Assembly (NCBI GenBank): GCA_903927745.1
Contig: CAIYOH010000164.1
Location: 1-44,313 of the forward strand
DNA length: 44,313 nt
Source: an uncultured Mycobacteriaceae bacterium
GTDB taxonomy: Bacteria; Actinomycetota; Actinomycetes; Mycobacteriales; Mycobacteriaceae
Direction: 5' to 3'
Shown here: positions 19,661-29,041 of the stretch, piece after piece
Layout: each line of letters opens with the position of its first letter
Position numbering within the stretch: position 1 is the first letter of the stretch
Notes under the pieces: generated by a model
Database searches by the model: none
What the model saw: the letters and a program-made list of their open reading frames with translations, nothing else
What the model was told of the DNA's origin: nothing
Made by a program: the position numbers and the translations under genes

Positions 19661-21028
19661 TTGCACCAGTTCTTCGGGCAGTTGTCCCTGCTGCGCGGCT
19701 GGCTGCCGCCGACGCTGCAGGCCCTTGCGCTGGTCGTGCTGGTCGCCGCGATCCGATGGCGTGACCGGCGCTGGCACCGGTGGGTGCTGCCCGCGGCGCT
19801 CGCCGCCGCCGCCGCGCTGACGGCCGTCTCGTATTCCTACATCGGGTCACTCGGCGTGGCGGGAGACCCAGCCCCGACGTCGCTGTGGCTCTGGACGGCC
19901 ATGACCAGCCTGGCCGCCGCCGTGCTGGTGCTCGGCTGGCCGGGCACCCGGTGGCGGCGGCGCGGCCTGGCGGTGCTGGCCGTCCCGTTGTGCGCCGCGT
20001 GCGCCGGCCTCGCGCTGAACGCCTGGGTCGGCTATTTTCCGACGGCGCTCGCCGCGTGGAACCAGCTCACCTCGGCGCCACTGCCGAACCAGATCGACCG
20101 GCTGCAGGTCACCAAGATGCAGATCGCTGGCACACGGCCCACCAAGGGCGTCGTGGTGCCGGTGACCATCAGCGACGATGCGTCCCACTTCCCGCACCGC
20201 CGGGAGCTGGTGTACCTGCCCCCGGCATGGTTCAACAGCAACCCGCCGCCCCGGCTGCCGGCCGTCATGATGATCAGCTCGGCCTACAACACCCCCGCCG
20301 ACTGGTTGGGTCCCGGCGGCGCCTTCACCGCCATCGACAACTTCGCCGCCGCGCATCACGGCTTTTCCCCGGTGCTGGTGTTCGTCGACCCCACCGGGTC
20401 GTTCGACAACGACACCGAATGCGTCAACGGCACCCGCGGCAACGCCGCCGATCACCTCGCCAAGGACGTGGTGCCGTTCATGGTGTCGAACTTCGGGGTC
20501 AGCGCCGACCGCACGAACTGGGGCGTCGCCGGATGGTCCATGGGCGGCACCTGCGCCGTCGACGTCGCGGTCATGCATCCCGAGATGTTCAGCGCCTTCG
20601 TCGACATCGCCGGCGACCGCAGCCCGAATGTCGGTTCCAAAGAACTGACCATCGCCAGGTTGTACGGCGGCAACGCCGCCGCCTGGGAGGAGTTCGATCC
20701 GATCACCGTGATGTCGCGTCACGGCCGCTACTCCGGGCTGTCGGGCTGGTTCGACATACCGGGCTCGGCGGCTCCCGGCGCCGAGGAGGCCGGTCCGGAC
20801 CCCGCGAACGCCAATCCGGAGGGGCAGGACGCGGCGGCCCACGCCCTGTGCGCCGCGGCCGACGCCAACGGCATCCCCTGCACAGTGGTCTCCCAGGAGG
20901 GCAAGCACGACTGGCCGTTCGCGGCCCAGGCGTTCGCGGCGTCACTGCCGTGGCTGGCCAGCACGCTGGGCACCCCCGGTGTCGAGCCCGTGCCGCTGCC
21001 CCGGCACGACGGCGGGCAGCCGCACTGA
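19661..21028 (+). CDS. Membrane-anchored esterase, antigen 85/FrsA-like alpha/beta hydrolase
   Basis: A 455-residue protein. The N-terminal 130 residues have four membrane helices; the rest is an extracytoplasmic alpha/beta-hydrolase of the putative-esterase (antigen 85/esterase D) fold. The nucleophile Ser293 lies in GWSMGG and the probable catalytic His in EGKHDWPF near the C-terminus. LPAVMMISSAYNTP and FVDPTGSFDNDTECVNG match the substrate-pocket strands of mycobacterial members. It may act as an acyl esterase or transferase in the envelope. It starts with TTG 19661 with GAAG about 10 nt upstream; no other start codon is near the N-terminus of the first helix. Confidence 0.8.
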   Translation: MHQFFGQLSLLRGWLPPTLQALALVVLVAAIRWRDRRWHRWVLPAALAAAAALTAVSYSYIGSLGVAGDPAPTSLWLWTAMTSLAAAVLVLGWPGTRWRRRGLAVLAVPLCAACAGLALNAWVGYFPTALAAWNQLTSAPLPNQIDRLQVTKMQIAGTRPTKGVVVPVTISDDASHFPHRRELVYLPPAWFNSNPPPRLPAVMMISSAYNTPADWLGPGGAFTAIDNFAAAHHGFSPVLVFVDPTGSFDNDTECVNGTRGNAADHLAKDVVPFMVSNFGVSADRTNWGVAGWSMGGTCAVDVAVMHPEMFSAFVDIAGDRSPNVGSKELTIARLYGGNAAAWEEFDPITVMSRHGRYSGLSGWFDIPGSAAPGAEEAGPDPANANPEGQDAAAHALCAAADANGIPCTVVSQEGKHDWPFAAQAFAASLPWLASTLGTPGVEPVPLPRHDGGQPH

Positions 21029-21136
21029 ACTCGACCCCCGCCACCGGGAATCCCCGGGACGAAATCGTTGCCGTACCGACGCCCAATCAACACCTGACCC
21101 TCCCGAACCACATCGGCCACGACGGCCCGGCAGTGG

Positions 21137-21142
21137 TAGGTT
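21137..21142 (+). promoter_or_regulatory. -10 giving a leaderless start at 21150
   Basis: TAGGTT fits TANNNT and ends 8 nt before GTG 21150. Confidence 0.5.
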
Positions 21143-21149
21143 CAGGGCT

Positions 21150-22070
21150 GTGACGTCGGAGTTCAGCTACGCGTACGTGCCCCGATCGGGGTCGCGGGTT
21201 CCCACGTCGCACCGCAAACGGGCGGTGCGCACACGCACCCGAACCGTCGCGTCCCCGGAACTCAACCGGCGGCGTTTTCTCGCCTCACTGGCCGTCGCCA
21301 CGGTCGCAGGCGTGGGCGCGGCTCGCCTGGTGGTCGATCCCCAGCGCCAGTCGCTCGCCCAGGCATCCCCGCCCGGACCGCCGACCCCCGGGCCCGTGAC
21401 ACCGGCGGGCCTGTTGGGGCCGCCGGCGCGTAGCAACCGCGTCGCGCTCCCCGGCGGGGGCGCGTTGATGAAGCTCCCCGGCGACGGCGACCTGATGGCC
21501 CTGACGGTCGACGACGGCGCCAGCAGCGAAGTGGTGCGCGCCTACACCCAGTTCGCCAAAGACACCGGTATGCGGCTGACCTTCTTCATCAACGGGATGT
21601 ACAACTCGTGGATCGAGAACCGCGATCTGATCGCGCCGTTGGTGGACAGCGGGCAGATCCAACTCGGCAACCACACCTTCTCGCACCCGGACCTGACCAC
21701 CCTGTCCAAGGACGAAGTCGCCCAGCAATTACGCCACAACGACGAGTTCCTCAAGACGACGTACGGGATCGGCGCGAAACCGTATTGGCGGCCGCCCTAC
21801 GGCAAGCACGACGCCGCTGTCGACGCCGTCGCCGCCGACCTCGGCTACACCGTCCCGGTCCTGTGGTCGGGTTCGCTGTCGGACTCCACGGTGATCACCG
21901 AGGACTACATCGTGCAGATGGCCGACCAGTACTTCACGCCGCAGAACATCGTCATCGGTCACCTGAACCACCTGCCCGTCACGCACGTCTACCCGCAACT
22001 CGTCGACATCATCCGCTCGCGCAACCTCCGCAGCGTCACGCTCAACGACGTGTTCGAGAAAACCCCCTAG
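21150..22070 (+). CDS. Tat-exported polysaccharide deacetylase (NodB domain)
   Basis: A 306-residue deacetylase. A twin-arginine signal (NRRRFLASLAVATVAGVGAA, residues about 36-55) is followed by a Pro-rich linker and a NodB homology domain. Metal and catalytic motifs: TVDDG (Asp121, Asp122), HTFSH (His175, His179), RPPYG and, near the end, VIGHLNH. CE4 enzymes remove acetyl groups from N-acetylglucosamine or N-acetylmuramic acid of peptidoglycan or other glycans. GTG 21150 is chosen from the leaderless promoter and because the frame upstream, open to 20979, overlaps the esterase gene. It resembles Rv1096 in domain type. Confidence 0.85.
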   Translation: MTSEFSYAYVPRSGSRVPTSHRKRAVRTRTRTVASPELNRRRFLASLAVATVAGVGAARLVVDPQRQSLAQASPPGPPTPGPVTPAGLLGPPARSNRVALPGGGALMKLPGDGDLMALTVDDGASSEVVRAYTQFAKDTGMRLTFFINGMYNSWIENRDLIAPLVDSGQIQLGNHTFSHPDLTTLSKDEVAQQLRHNDEFLKTTYGIGAKPYWRPPYGKHDAAVDAVAADLGYTVPVLWSGSLSDSTVITEDYIVQMADQYFTPQNIVIGHLNHLPVTHVYPQLVDIIRSRNLRSVTLNDVFEKTP

Positions 22071-22182
22071 CGCCCCGCGCTGGCCGCCGCCGAAAACTGC
22101 AGCAGCAGAGTCGATTGCGACACAGCGCACACCACTGAGATGACGTCCGCGCATTCGCTTCGCGGAACTCACCTGTCCCTGC

Positions 22183-22188
22183 TACGTT
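22183..22188 (+). promoter_or_regulatory. -10 giving a leaderless start at 22195
   Basis: TACGTT fits TANNNT and ends 7 nt before ATG 22195, so ATG 22195 is preferred over GTG 22192. Confidence 0.5.
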
Positions 22189-22194
22189 TTCGTG

Positions 22195-23478
22195 ATGAAC
22201 CGGTTCGGAGTTTTCCTCACGGTTCTTCTCCTGATCGGATTCGCGGCCCCCGCGCCGGCGCTGGCCGATGGCGGCGACGAACCCCAATATGCGCAGTTCT
22301 ACACCCCGCCGGATCCGTTACCGGCCGGCCAGCCGGGTGATCTGATCCGCACCGAACCGTCGCGGCTGGTGCTCGAGCCGTCGGGCCAGTTGGGGGCGAT
22401 CATGGCCACCGGCACCCGGATCATGTACCGCAGCGCGGACGCCCGCGGCAATCCCGTCGCCGTCACCGGCACCTACTTCGAACCCGAGAATCCCTGGCCG
22501 GGAAAGGGACCGCGCCCGCTGCTCAGCTTCGCGCCCGGCACGCAAGGCCAGGGCAATCAGTGCGCCCCGTCGCGAATGTTCAACCAAGGCATCCACTATT
22601 CGGGTGGCTGGGACATCATGGTCAACTACGAGGAGGTGTTCGTGGCCACGCTGGTGGCTCGCGGCTTCGCCATCGTGATGACCGATTACGAGGGCCTGGG
22701 CACACCCCCGATGCACACCTATGTGAACCGGCTCGCCGAGGGTCAGGCGGTGCTCGATGCAGCCCGGGCGGCCATGCGCCTGCCCGGCACGTCCTTGGAC
22801 CCACACGGACCCGTGGCGCTGTGGGGCTACTCCCAGGGCGGCGGGGCGACGGCGTCGGCGGCCGAACTGGCGTCGTCGTACGCCCCGGAGCTGAACATGG
22901 TGGGCACCTATGCCGGCGCGCCGCCGGCCAACCTCAAGGAACTATTTCCCTACGCCGACGGCAGCGCTCTGGTCGGGCTCGTCGGGTATGCGATCAACAG
23001 CCTCATGGCCGCCTATCCGGAAGCCGCCGACACCATCAGATCGACGATGACACCGCGGGGGCTGGCGATGCTGGAATCGGTGTCCCGGCAGTGCGTCGGC
23101 CAGACCGCGCTCGACTTCGCGTTCCGCCACCTGCAGCCCTACTTCACCGAGGAGGTCGCCCAGCTGATCAACACCGAGCCGCTCAGCGGCTTGATGGATG
23201 CGCAGCGGATCGGCCGCTACAAACCGAACGCGCCCGTGCTGATCGACAGCAATCGCTACGACCCCGTGGTTCCCTGGACCGGGGCCAACCAACTCGGCCG
23301 CGACTGGTGCGCCCAGGGCGCAGACGTCGACTTCCGCACCAACGAGGAGCCGCCGTTCCTCAACAAGGTTGGCGTCAATCACGCCCTGACGGCATTGGTC
23401 GACGGCGAATCGGCCATGCAGTGGATCGCCGGGCGCTTCAACGGAGAACCCACCACACCCGATTGCGGCCAGTTCTGA
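22195..23478 (+). CDS. Secreted lipase/esterase (LIP family, PF03583 type)
   Basis: A 427-residue secreted alpha/beta-hydrolase. A signal peptide covers residues 1-24 (ends APAPALA). The core shows FAPGTQGQGNQCAPS (oxyanion side), VMTDYEGLGTP, the nucleophile Ser213 in GYSQGG, an Asp in LIDSNRYDPVVPW, and a C-terminal His in GVNHALTAL. Four cysteines could form disulfides in the exported protein. Family members hydrolyse triacylglycerols or lipid esters. It lies in a run of envelope and secreted enzymes with the esterase and deacetylase upstream, but has its own leaderless promoter. Confidence 0.85.
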   Translation: MNRFGVFLTVLLLIGFAAPAPALADGGDEPQYAQFYTPPDPLPAGQPGDLIRTEPSRLVLEPSGQLGAIMATGTRIMYRSADARGNPVAVTGTYFEPENPWPGKGPRPLLSFAPGTQGQGNQCAPSRMFNQGIHYSGGWDIMVNYEEVFVATLVARGFAIVMTDYEGLGTPPMHTYVNRLAEGQAVLDAARAAMRLPGTSLDPHGPVALWGYSQGGGATASAAELASSYAPELNMVGTYAGAPPANLKELFPYADGSALVGLVGYAINSLMAAYPEAADTIRSTMTPRGLAMLESVSRQCVGQTALDFAFRHLQPYFTEEVAQLINTEPLSGLMDAQRIGRYKPNAPVLIDSNRYDPVVPWTGANQLGRDWCAQGADVDFRTNEEPPFLNKVGVNHALTALVDGESAMQWIAGRFNGEPTTPDCGQF

Positions 23479-23550
23479 GCTGACCGCGAACGTCGACTTG
23501 GTGCGCCCAATCCGGCTGTCTGCCCGCATCACGTCGACGTTCGAGGGCGA

Positions 23551-23556
23551 TAGGGT
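23551..23556 (+). promoter_or_regulatory. -10 near a leaderless start at 23565
   Basis: TAGGGT fits TANNNT and ends 9 nt before ATG 23565; no ribosome site is seen. Confidence 0.4.
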
Positions 23557-23564
23557 GGAGCGCG

Positions 23565-25154
23565 ATGACTGACGACACGATCCAGGCGCTCCTGCGCAGC
23601 CGCATGTCGGACTCGGCGGTGGCCGTGAGATACGGCGACGTGCAATGGACCTGGGCGCAGTACCTCGAGCAGTCTGCGGCGCGGGCCGCCGCATTGATCG
23701 CCGCCGCCGATCCGCAGCGGCCCCTGCACATCGGCGCCCTGCTGGGCAACACCCCCGAGATGGTCGCCCAGATGGCGGCGGCCGGCCTCGGCGGTTACGT
23801 ACTGTGCGGGCTGAATACGACCCGGCGCGGCGAGGCGCTGGCCGCCGACATCCGACGCGCCCACTGCCAGTTCGTCGTCACCGACGCCGAACACCGTTGC
23901 CTGCTCGAGAATCTCAACCTCGACGGAACACCGGTCCTGGACACCTCGGCGGCCTCGTGGGCGGAGTTCTTTTCCGGGTTCCTCGCCGGGGCAGGCGAAT
24001 TGGTCCCGCACCGCCAGGTCACCGCGATGGACCCGTTCATGATGATCTTCACCTCGGGAACGAGCGGGAATCCGAAGCCGGTCCAGGTGTCGCACCTGAT
24101 GGCCGCGTTCGCGGGGATGAACCTGGTGAATCGCTTCGCGCTCACCGCGCACGACATCTGCTACGTGTCGATGCCGCTGTTCCACTCCAACGCCGTCGTC
24201 GCCGGGTGGGCGCCCGCGGTGGTCTCCGGCGCCGCGATGATCCCCGCGAAGTTCTCGGCCACCGGCCTCCTCGATGACGTGCGCCGCTACGGCGCCACCT
24301 ACATGAATTACGTCGGTAAGCCGCTCGCCTACATCCTGGCCACACCCGAACGCCACGACGACGCCGACAACCCGCTGCGGGTGGCGTTCGGCAACGAGGC
24401 CACCGACAAGGACATCGAGGAGTTCGCGCGCCGCTTCGCCGTTCAGGTGGAGGATGGCTTCGGTTCGACCGAGAACGCCATTATCGTGATCCGCGAACCC
24501 GGCACGCCGAAAGGCTCGATCGGAAAGGGTTTCGACGGAGTCGCGATCTTCAACAGCGACACCGTGACCGAATGCGCGGTGGCCCGCTTCGATGCTGCCG
24601 GAGCCCTGATCAATGCCGACGAGGCGGTGGGCGAGCTGGTGAACACCCTGGGTTCGGGTTTCTTCACCGGCTACTACAACGATGCGGCCGCCAACGCCGA
24701 ACGTATGCGGCACGGCATGTACTGGTCGGGGGACCTGGCCTACCGGGACGCCGACGGCTGGATCTACCTGGCCGGTCGTACCACCGACTGGATGCGGGTG
24801 GACGGCGAGAATCTGGCTGCGGCGCCGATCGAGCGGATTCTGTTGCGCCATAGCGCGATCAACCGGGTCGCGGTGTACGCCGTGCCGGACGAACACGTCG
24901 GCGACCAGGTGATGGCGGCCGTCGTCCTCAACCAGGGCCACACCCTCGATCCCCAATCGTTCGAGGCTTTCCTGGACGCGCAGCCCGACCTGTCGCCCAA
25001 GGCGCGCCCGCGCTACGTCCGCATCGCGGCCGACCTGCCCAGCACCGCCACCCACAAGGTGCTCAAGCGTCACCTGATCGCCGAGGGAACAACACCCCGC
25101 GCCGGCGAGGTTCTGTGGGTGCGCGATCCGCGCGGCACCGCGTACCGCGTCTAG
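23565..25154 (+). CDS. Fatty-acid--CoA/AMP ligase (FadD family)
   Basis: A 529-residue ANL-superfamily ligase of normal length. Motifs: phosphate loop TSGTSGNPK (about 163-171), adenine-binding GFGSTE, YWSGDLAYRDADGW with the ribose-binding Asp, RTTDWMRVDGEN hinge, and a C-terminal Lys in THKVLKR. It activates a carboxylic acid with ATP and then CoA. It looks like the FadD1/FadD17 group, but I do not assign a symbol from memory alone. The stop is 17 nt before the triple-DUF190 gene, so the two are likely co-transcribed. Confidence 0.88.
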   Translation: MTDDTIQALLRSRMSDSAVAVRYGDVQWTWAQYLEQSAARAAALIAAADPQRPLHIGALLGNTPEMVAQMAAAGLGGYVLCGLNTTRRGEALAADIRRAHCQFVVTDAEHRCLLENLNLDGTPVLDTSAASWAEFFSGFLAGAGELVPHRQVTAMDPFMMIFTSGTSGNPKPVQVSHLMAAFAGMNLVNRFALTAHDICYVSMPLFHSNAVVAGWAPAVVSGAAMIPAKFSATGLLDDVRRYGATYMNYVGKPLAYILATPERHDDADNPLRVAFGNEATDKDIEEFARRFAVQVEDGFGSTENAIIVIREPGTPKGSIGKGFDGVAIFNSDTVTECAVARFDAAGALINADEAVGELVNTLGSGFFTGYYNDAAANAERMRHGMYWSGDLAYRDADGWIYLAGRTTDWMRVDGENLAAAPIERILLRHSAINRVAVYAVPDEHVGDQVMAAVVLNQGHTLDPQSFEAFLDAQPDLSPKARPRYVRIAADLPSTATHKVLKRHLIAEGTTPRAGEVLWVRDPRGTAYRV

Positions 25155-25171
25155 GCCGGGGAGGAGCAGGG

Positions 25172-26272
25172 GTGGAGGAGGATTGCCGCAAGCTGAGCGT
25201 ATTCCTGGCGGAGCGCCGGCGCATTGGCGGCCGCTTCGTCTCCGATGTCCTGCTCGACCTGTACGAACGGCACGGCGTCGCCGCCAGCACAGTGTTGCGC
25301 GGCATCGGAGGCTTCGGGACAGGCAGGCGCCTGCGAACCGATCAGTCGCTGAGCTTGTCGTTTGACCTACCGGTGGAGGTTGTGGCGGTCGACACCCGGT
25401 CCAGGATCGAGGAGCTGATCGAGCCCGTCCTGGCCGTCAAGCAGCGCGGCCTGGTCACTCTGGAGCGGGCGCGACTCCTGCGCGGGCACCTCGGGCCGGT
25501 GGAGCTGCCGGCGCAGTTGCCGGCGGCGTTGCCCGAAGAGTTACGCGAGGCCGTCAAGCTGACGGTGTACTTCGGCCGTAAGGACCGCGTCGGCGGGGCG
25601 CCCGCGCACATCGCCCTCTGTGATCTGATGTATCGGCGCCGGCTCGCGGGCGCGTCGGTGTTCCTGGGGGTGGACGGGATGCTGCACGGACACCGTGAGC
25701 GCGCCCGGTTCGTGGGCCGCAACGCCAACGTGCCGATGACGGTCGTCGCCGTGGGTTCCGGCGAGAGCATCCGCCAGATGCTGCCCGAACTGAGCGGGCT
25801 GCTCCCGCGGCCGATGTTCACGCTCGAACGGGTCCGCATCTGCAAGCGCGACGGCGAGCTCTTCGATCGCCCGCACGCGCTGCCGGCGGTCGACGAGCGC
25901 GGCGTGCCGCTGTGGCAGAAGCTGACCGTCTACACCCGCGAGTCCGCCCTGATCGACGACGTGCCGATTCATCGAGCGGTTATGCAGCAGCTCCTGCGGC
26001 GCACGGCCGCCGACGGAGCCACCGCCGTGCGCGGAATCTGGGGTTTTCACGGCGATCATCGGCCCCACGGCGACGCCTGGTGGTCGGTGGCCCGGCGGGT
26101 GCCCGTCGTCACCGTCATCATCGACACCCCGGGCAACATCGCCGAATCTTTCGGCGTGATCGATGAGCTGACCCGCGACGAGGGTCTGGTGACCAGCGAG
26201 ATGGTGCCCGCGCTAGTGTCCGACGACGGCGATGCCGACCAACGACTGCACGTGGCGCGCCACGACTACTGA
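25172..26272 (+). CDS. Triple DUF190 (PII-like fold) protein
   Basis: A 366-residue protein made of three homologous DUF190 units, at about residues 7-104, 129-226 and 250-348. Each opens with KLSVFL or KLTVY, has a helix near +17 to +32 (e.g. APAHIALCDLMYRRRLAGASV), then a G-I-x-G-F or G-V-D-G-M turn, a strand LPVEVVAVDT / VPMTVVAVGS / VPVVTVIIDT, and an L-V-T-x-E or MFTLE end. DUF190 belongs to the PII/GlnB-like clan, whose members form trimers. Function unknown; single-unit DUF190 proteins are often found beside CrcB fluoride channels, which is not the case here. GTG 25172 has GAGGAG 5 nt upstream; 17 nt after the FadD stop. Confidence 0.8.
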   Translation: MEEDCRKLSVFLAERRRIGGRFVSDVLLDLYERHGVAASTVLRGIGGFGTGRRLRTDQSLSLSFDLPVEVVAVDTRSRIEELIEPVLAVKQRGLVTLERARLLRGHLGPVELPAQLPAALPEELREAVKLTVYFGRKDRVGGAPAHIALCDLMYRRRLAGASVFLGVDGMLHGHRERARFVGRNANVPMTVVAVGSGESIRQMLPELSGLLPRPMFTLERVRICKRDGELFDRPHALPAVDERGVPLWQKLTVYTRESALIDDVPIHRAVMQQLLRRTAADGATAVRGIWGFHGDHRPHGDAWWSVARRVPVVTVIIDTPGNIAESFGVIDELTRDEGLVTSEMVPALVSDDGDADQRLHVARHDY

Positions 26273-26287
26273 CAAGCTCAGCCAGGC

Positions 26288-27181
26288 TCAGCCGGCGACC
26301 GACGCGTCGTAGATCGATTGGATCGTCCTGTCGAGGGTGGCGTTGAACTGCTCATCGGACTGGCCGGCCGACAGCCCCTCCGTCAGCGCGCGGCTGAAGC
26401 TGGCGATCACGCCGGAGTTCTTGGCCAGCAGCGCGTCGGCCTCGTCGCGGGAGTAGCCGCCGGACAGCGCCAGTACCCGCATCACCTTCGGGTGGTCCAC
26501 CAGGGCCCGGTAGTGATTAGTCTCGGCGGGCAGGGTCAGCTTCAGCATCACGCGCTGCCCGTCGGGCACGCTCTCGAGGTGCCGGGTGATCTCGTCGCGC
26601 AATATGTGTTCGGCCTGCGCCTGGTCGGGGATCGAAATGGTGACCTCAGGTTCGATGATCGGCACCAGGCCGTGCGACAGCACCTGGTGGGCCACCTCGA
26701 ACTGCTGGGCGACCACCGCGGCGATGCCCTCGGCGTTCGCGCCGCCGATCACCGAGCGCTCCTTGGTGCCGAACACGCCCTTGGCCGCGGCCCGCTCCAA
26801 CAACGCGTCGAGTCCCGGCATCGGCTTCAACAGCTGCACGTCGTCGGCCGCCCCGATCAGACCCTTGTCGATCTTGAGCAGTGGTACCACACCCTTGGTC
26901 TCCCACAGGTAGGTGGTCGTCGGCTGGCCCTCGATGTCGCGGTCCATCGTCTGTTCGAAGAGGATCGCCGCCAGGACGCGCTCACCGGTGAACGCCGGTG
27001 ACGTAATGATCCGCGCGCGCATCTGGTGAATGAGGTCGAACATCTGCTCCTCGGAGGAGTAGGCGTCGTCCTCGATGCCGTACAGGCTCAGCGCCTTGGG
27101 CGTCGAGCCGCCGCTCTGGTCCAGGGCCGCGACGAATCCCCGGCCCGATGTCATCCGTTCGGCCTGCTGTTGGTTGGGCAT
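26288..27181 (-). CDS. Class I fructose-bisphosphate aldolase
   Basis: A 297-residue class I (Schiff-base) aldolase of glycolysis and gluconeogenesis, cleaving fructose 1,6-bisphosphate. Family signatures: GFVAALDQSGGSTPKAL near the N-terminus, GVVPLLKIDKGL, VLSHGLVPIIEPEVTI, VMLKLTLPAE (Schiff-base Lys region) and LALSGGYSRDEA for phosphate binding. The start ATG 27181 is chosen because the minus strand has TATGAT ending 8 nt before it and no ribosome site; ATG 27193 is in frame. It is divergent from the amidohydrolase gene and convergent with the DUF190 gene. Confidence 0.92.
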   Translation of the reverse strand: MPNQQQAERMTSGRGFVAALDQSGGSTPKALSLYGIEDDAYSSEEQMFDLIHQMRARIITSPAFTGERVLAAILFEQTMDRDIEGQPTTTYLWETKGVVPLLKIDKGLIGAADDVQLLKPMPGLDALLERAAAKGVFGTKERSVIGGANAEGIAAVVAQQFEVAHQVLSHGLVPIIEPEVTISIPDQAQAEHILRDEITRHLESVPDGQRVMLKLTLPAETNHYRALVDHPKVMRVLALSGGYSRDEADALLAKNSGVIASFSRALTEGLSAGQSDEQFNATLDRTIQSIYDASVAG

Positions 27182-27188
27182 CTCGGAG

Positions 27189-27194
27189 ATCATA
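27189..27194 (-). promoter_or_regulatory. -10 giving a leaderless start for class I aldolase
   Basis: TATGAT on the minus strand, close to the consensus TATAAT, ends 8 nt before ATG 27181. Confidence 0.5.
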
Positions 27195-27220
27195 CCTATC
27201 GCCGGGACAGCCGCAGGAGT

Positions 27221-27226
27221 TACGCT
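27221..27226 (+). promoter_or_regulatory. -10 for the amidohydrolase gene
   Basis: TACGCT fits TANNNT; transcription near 27233 would give a leader of about 48 nt with an AGGAG ribosome site at 27268-27272. Confidence 0.4.
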
Positions 27227-27280
27227 ACGTCGCGAAGCGGACTGCCGGCGCCGGCGCCGAGACGACGAGGAGACATTGCC

Positions 27281-29041
27281 ATGTTCGACCTGAAAATCGT
27301 CGGGGGCACCGTGGTCGACGGCACGGGCGCCGAACGTTATCGCGCCGACATCGGCATCAAGGACGGAATGATCGTCGATGTCGTGCGCCGCGGCGCCGAC
27401 GACCCCGCCATGGGCGGTGAGGCTGCCGAAACCATCGATGCGACGGGGCGATTCGTGGCGCCTGGCTTCGTCGACATCCACACCCACTACGACGGCCAGG
27501 TGAGCTGGGACGGCCTGCTCGAGCCGTCGAGCGGTCACGGCGTCACCACTGTGGTTACCGGCAACTGCGGCGTCGGCTTCGCCCCGGTCCGGCCGGGCTC
27601 GGAGCAGTGGCTGATCGAGTTGATGGAGGGGGTCGAGGACATCCCCGGCACCGCGCTGACCGAGGGCATCCGGTGGAACTGGGAGAGCTTCCCCGAGTAC
27701 CTCGACGCCATCGGCGGGCAGAAGTACGCGATCGACGTGGGCAGCCAGGTCGCTCACGGTCCGATCCGGGCGTACGCGATGGGGGACCGGGGTGCCCGCA
27801 ACGAGCCGGCCACCCCCGACGACATCGCGGCGATGGGCCGGCTGGTCACCGAGGCGATCGAGGCCGGTGCACTGGGCTTTTCGACGTCGCGCACGCTGGG
27901 CCACCGCGCGATGGACGGCGAGCCCGTGCCCGGCACGTTCGCCGCCGAAGACGAGCTGTTCGGCCTCGGCCGCGCCATGGCGGCCGGCGGGCAGGCGGTG
28001 TTCGAGTTGGCCCCGCAGGGGTCTGCCGGCGAGGACATCGTTGCCCCCCGTAAAGAACTGGAGTGGATGCGCCGTCTGAGCCGCGACATCGACAGGCCGG
28101 TGTCGTTCGCCATGATCCAGGTTGACGCCGACCCGCAACTCTGGCGCGCACAGCTGGACCTCTCCGCCGAGGCGCACGCGGCCGGCAGCCGCCTGCACCC
28201 CCAGATCGCGGCGCGGCCGTTCGGCATGATGATCGGCTTCCAGGGCCATCACGGTTTCACCCACCGGCCCACCTACCGCCGCCTGGCGGCGCAGTGCAGC
28301 CGCGAGGAGCTCGCGCAGCGCCTCGCCGAGCCCGCGGTGAAGGCCGCGATCCTGTCCGAAGACGACCTGCCCCCGGACCCGACCAAGCTGTTCGACGGGA
28401 TGTTCGCCCTGGTGCAGTACTCGCTGGGCCGCCTGTACGCGCTCGGCGATCCCCCCGACTACGAGCCCACCGCGGACCGATCCGTCGCCGCGATCGCCCA
28501 GGCGCGCGGCGAGGACCCGCTCTCGACGCTGTACGACCTCATGCTCGAGTCGGACGCGACCGCGATGTTGATGCTGCCATTGTTCAACTATTCCGACGGC
28601 AACCACGACGCAATCCGGGAGATGCTGCTGCATCCCGCCGGGGTGATGGGGCTGTCGGACGGCGGCGCCCACTGCGGGATGATCTGCGACGCCTCCTATC
28701 CCACGTTCCTGCTGACCCATTGGGCGCGCGACCGCCACCGTGGCCAAGGGCTGTCGCTGGAATACGTGATCCGTAAACAGGCGCGCGACACCGCCCATCT
28801 ATTCGGGCTGACCGACCGCGGCACGATCGAGCCGGGCAAGAAAGCCGATATCAACGTCATCGACATGAACGCGCTGACGTTGCACCCGGCGGCGATGGCC
28901 TGGGATCTGCCGGCCGGCGGCAACCGGATCCTGCAGCGGGCGAGCGGGTATGCGGCGACGATCGTCAGCGGCACGGTGACCCGGCGCAACGACGTCGACA
29001 CCGGGGCCCGGCCCGGACGCCTGGTGCGCGGGGCGCGTTGA
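27281..29041 (+). CDS. N-acyl-D-amino-acid deacylase-type amidohydrolase (Rv2913c type)
   Basis: A 586-residue metal-dependent amidohydrolase. The N-terminal beta-sandwich strand [19 protein letters not shown] leads into the TIM barrel, with the metal motif HTHYDGQ (His67, His69, Asp71). Later family motifs are [27 protein letters not shown], a catalytic Asp in [10 protein letters not shown], and a C-terminal [15 protein letters not shown] that closes the small domain. Similar to D-aminoacylases, and to Rv2913c of M. tuberculosis; the true substrate is unknown. ATG 27281 has AGGAG 8 nt upstream. The next gene starts inside its stop codon. Confidence 0.88.
   Translation: MFDLKIVGGTVVDGTGAERYRADIGIKDGMIVDVVRRGADDPAMGGEAAETIDATGRFVAPGFVDIHTHYDGQVSWDGLLEPSSGHGVTTVVTGNCGVGFAPVRPGSEQWLIELMEGVEDIPGTALTEGIRWNWESFPEYLDAIGGQKYAIDVGSQVAHGPIRAYAMGDRGARNEPATPDDIAAMGRLVTEAIEAGALGFSTSRTLGHRAMDGEPVPGTFAAEDELFGLGRAMAAGGQAVFELAPQGSAGEDIVAPRKELEWMRRLSRDIDRPVSFAMIQVDADPQLWRAQLDLSAEAHAAGSRLHPQIAARPFGMMIGFQGHHGFTHRPTYRRLAAQCSREELAQRLAEPAVKAAILSEDDLPPDPTKLFDGMFALVQYSLGRLYALGDPPDYEPTADRSVAAIAQARGEDPLSTLYDLMLESDATAMLMLPLFNYSDGNHDAIREMLLHPAGVMGLSDGGAHCGMICDASYPTFLLTHWARDRHRGQGLSLEYVIRKQARDTAHLFGLTDRGTIEPGKKADINVIDMNALTLHPAAMAWDLPAGGNRILQRASGYAATIVSGTVTRRNDVDTGARPGRLVRGAR

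Noticed and set aside
20979-21149. Extended N-terminus of the polysaccharide deacetylase
   Set aside because: It would overlap the esterase gene; a Tat signal and a leaderless -10 support GTG 21150.
27182-28798. Long N-terminal extension of class I aldolase
   Set aside because: The added part is antisense to the amidohydrolase; the aldolase signature begins right after ATG 27181, which has its own promoter.
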